A DNA stretch of 6,804 nucleotides, taken from the NCBI GenBank assembly GCA_038320885.1, contig JBBQER010000145.1, positions 1 through 6,804 of the forward strand. Reading direction: 5' to 3'. The translations under genes were made by a program, and so were the position numbers. This document shows, piece by piece, positions 6,192 to 6,804 of the stretch; the first letter of the stretch is position 1, and each line of letters opens with the position of its first letter. The notes under the pieces are model-generated. The model searched no databases and was not told where the DNA came from. It saw only the letters and a list, made by a program, of their open reading frames with translations. This DNA comes from JBBQER01 sp038320885 (GTDB lineage Bacteria > Actinomycetota > Acidimicrobiia > IMCC26256 > PALSA-610).

Positions 6192-6804
6192 ATGTCCGAC
6201 GACGACGCACCCGAGAACGGATACGGCCCCGAGACCGTTGCCGGCGACAATCTGTTCAACGACTTCATCCGGGGAGAGGCGGTCTCCGCGGTCGTCCTCG
6301 CCGTTGCGCGCGGCGAGCGCACCGTTCGAGACGCCGGTCGCCTGACGATGACCGATGGCGCGTCGCCGCTACCGTTCTCGAACCTCGTGGTGATCGAACG
6401 ACCGCCTCGGGCGAACGACGTCGACTCGCTCGTCGCGGAGATCAAGGCGTTCTACGCGGGATTCCCGGGCGGTCCGGCGCTGCTCAAGAGTCTCTTCCCG
6501 CTTCCCGATCTGAGCCGGCTCGGTTGCATGCTCATGGGACACCCGCCGCTCATGCTGCGCACACCGATACCGCTCCCGTCGCCCCCGGGCGATCTGGAAA
6601 TCGTCGCGGTGGCCGACGAGCGCACGATGGCCGACTACGAAGAAGCCTTGGTACTCGGCTATCCCGCACCGATGTTGCAACCGTTCCGCGCCGGGTGCTT
6701 TCTCCCACCGGGTTCGCTCGCGGCGCCGGGGTGGCATCACTTCGTCGGCTACGCCGACGGGCGCGCGGTCGCGGCCGGCTCTTCGTACGTCGACGACCGC
6801 GTGC
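6192..6804 (+). CDS. GNAT-like N-acetyltransferase, 3' end cut by the window
   Basis: An open frame of 204 residues from ATG 6192 to the window edge. An in-frame TGA at 6183-6185 makes this ATG the first possible start. The last part, WHHFVGYADGRAVAAGSSYVDD (residues 181-202), resembles the central strands of GNAT acetyltransferases, where a 'GY.DG.PVA' hairpin precedes the acetyl-CoA-binding motif; that motif (Q/RxxGxG/A) would lie just past the window, so it is not seen. The first 180 residues form a mixed segment with an acidic start (MSDDD) and a proline-rich region (117-133: HPPLMLRTPIPLPSPP), seen in larger actinobacterial GNAT relatives with a diverged N-terminal domain. The substrate is unknown. 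Divergent from the acyl-CoA synthetase across 42 bp, which may mean co-regulation. The frame is secure; the family call is moderate. Confidence 0.7.
   Translation, partial: MSDDDAPENGYGPETVAGDNLFNDFIRGEAVSAVVLAVARGERTVRDAGRLTMTDGASPLPFSNLVVIERPPRANDVDSLVAEIKAFYAGFPGGPALLKSLFPLPDLSRLGCMLMGHPPLMLRTPIPLPSPPGDLEIVAVADERTMADYEEALVLGYPAPMLQPFRAGCFLPPGSLAAPGWHHFVGYADGRAVAAGSSYVDDRV

Overview
The window is GC-rich and densely packed, with strong G/C preference at third codon positions, frequent GTG starts, gaps of 9-50 bp and several overlapping gene ends. Together with the gene families present (a gluconate-dehydrogenase-type GMC pair, a FadD-like ligase, small Glyoxalase_6 and GNAT proteins), this suggests an actinobacterium. 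An uncultured Acidimicrobiia-like or mycobacteria-related lineage is plausible, but this is an inference from style; no rRNA or other phylogenetic marker is present. I see no mobile element, CRISPR array, tRNA/rRNA or phage signature.

Layout: (1) 2-409 (+), the 3' end of a gluconate 2-dehydrogenase subunit 3-like (gamma) protein, followed with an 8-bp overlap by 402-2138 (+), a flavin-dependent GMC oxidoreductase with a cysteine cluster. The two look like the small and catalytic subunits of one dehydrogenase; no cytochrome subunit is in view. (2) 2189-4603 (+), four short same-strand genes in close order: a VOC/glyoxalase-like protein, a class I SAM-dependent methyltransferase, a peroxiredoxin-like AhpC/TSA_2 protein and a HAD-superfamily hydrolase with an atypical first motif. 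(3) 4596-6149 (-), a FadD-like acyl-CoA synthetase, convergent with the HAD gene (8-bp overlap of the 3' ends). (4) 6192-6804 (+), a GNAT-like acetyltransferase running off the window and divergent from the synthetase across a 42-bp gap.

How they work together: only the dehydrogenase pair is clearly functionally linked. The next four genes are probably a loose set of housekeeping, detoxification or metabolic enzymes, and the acyl-CoA synthetase is a stand-alone lipid or organic-acid activating enzyme. Several starts have a -10-like hexamer 6-8 bp upstream, suggesting leaderless transcripts. No clearly new multi-gene system is evident. The points most worth a second look are the missing second catalytic residue and the possible Fe-S site in the GMC protein, the DxY motif in the HAD protein, and the very compact divergent promoter.
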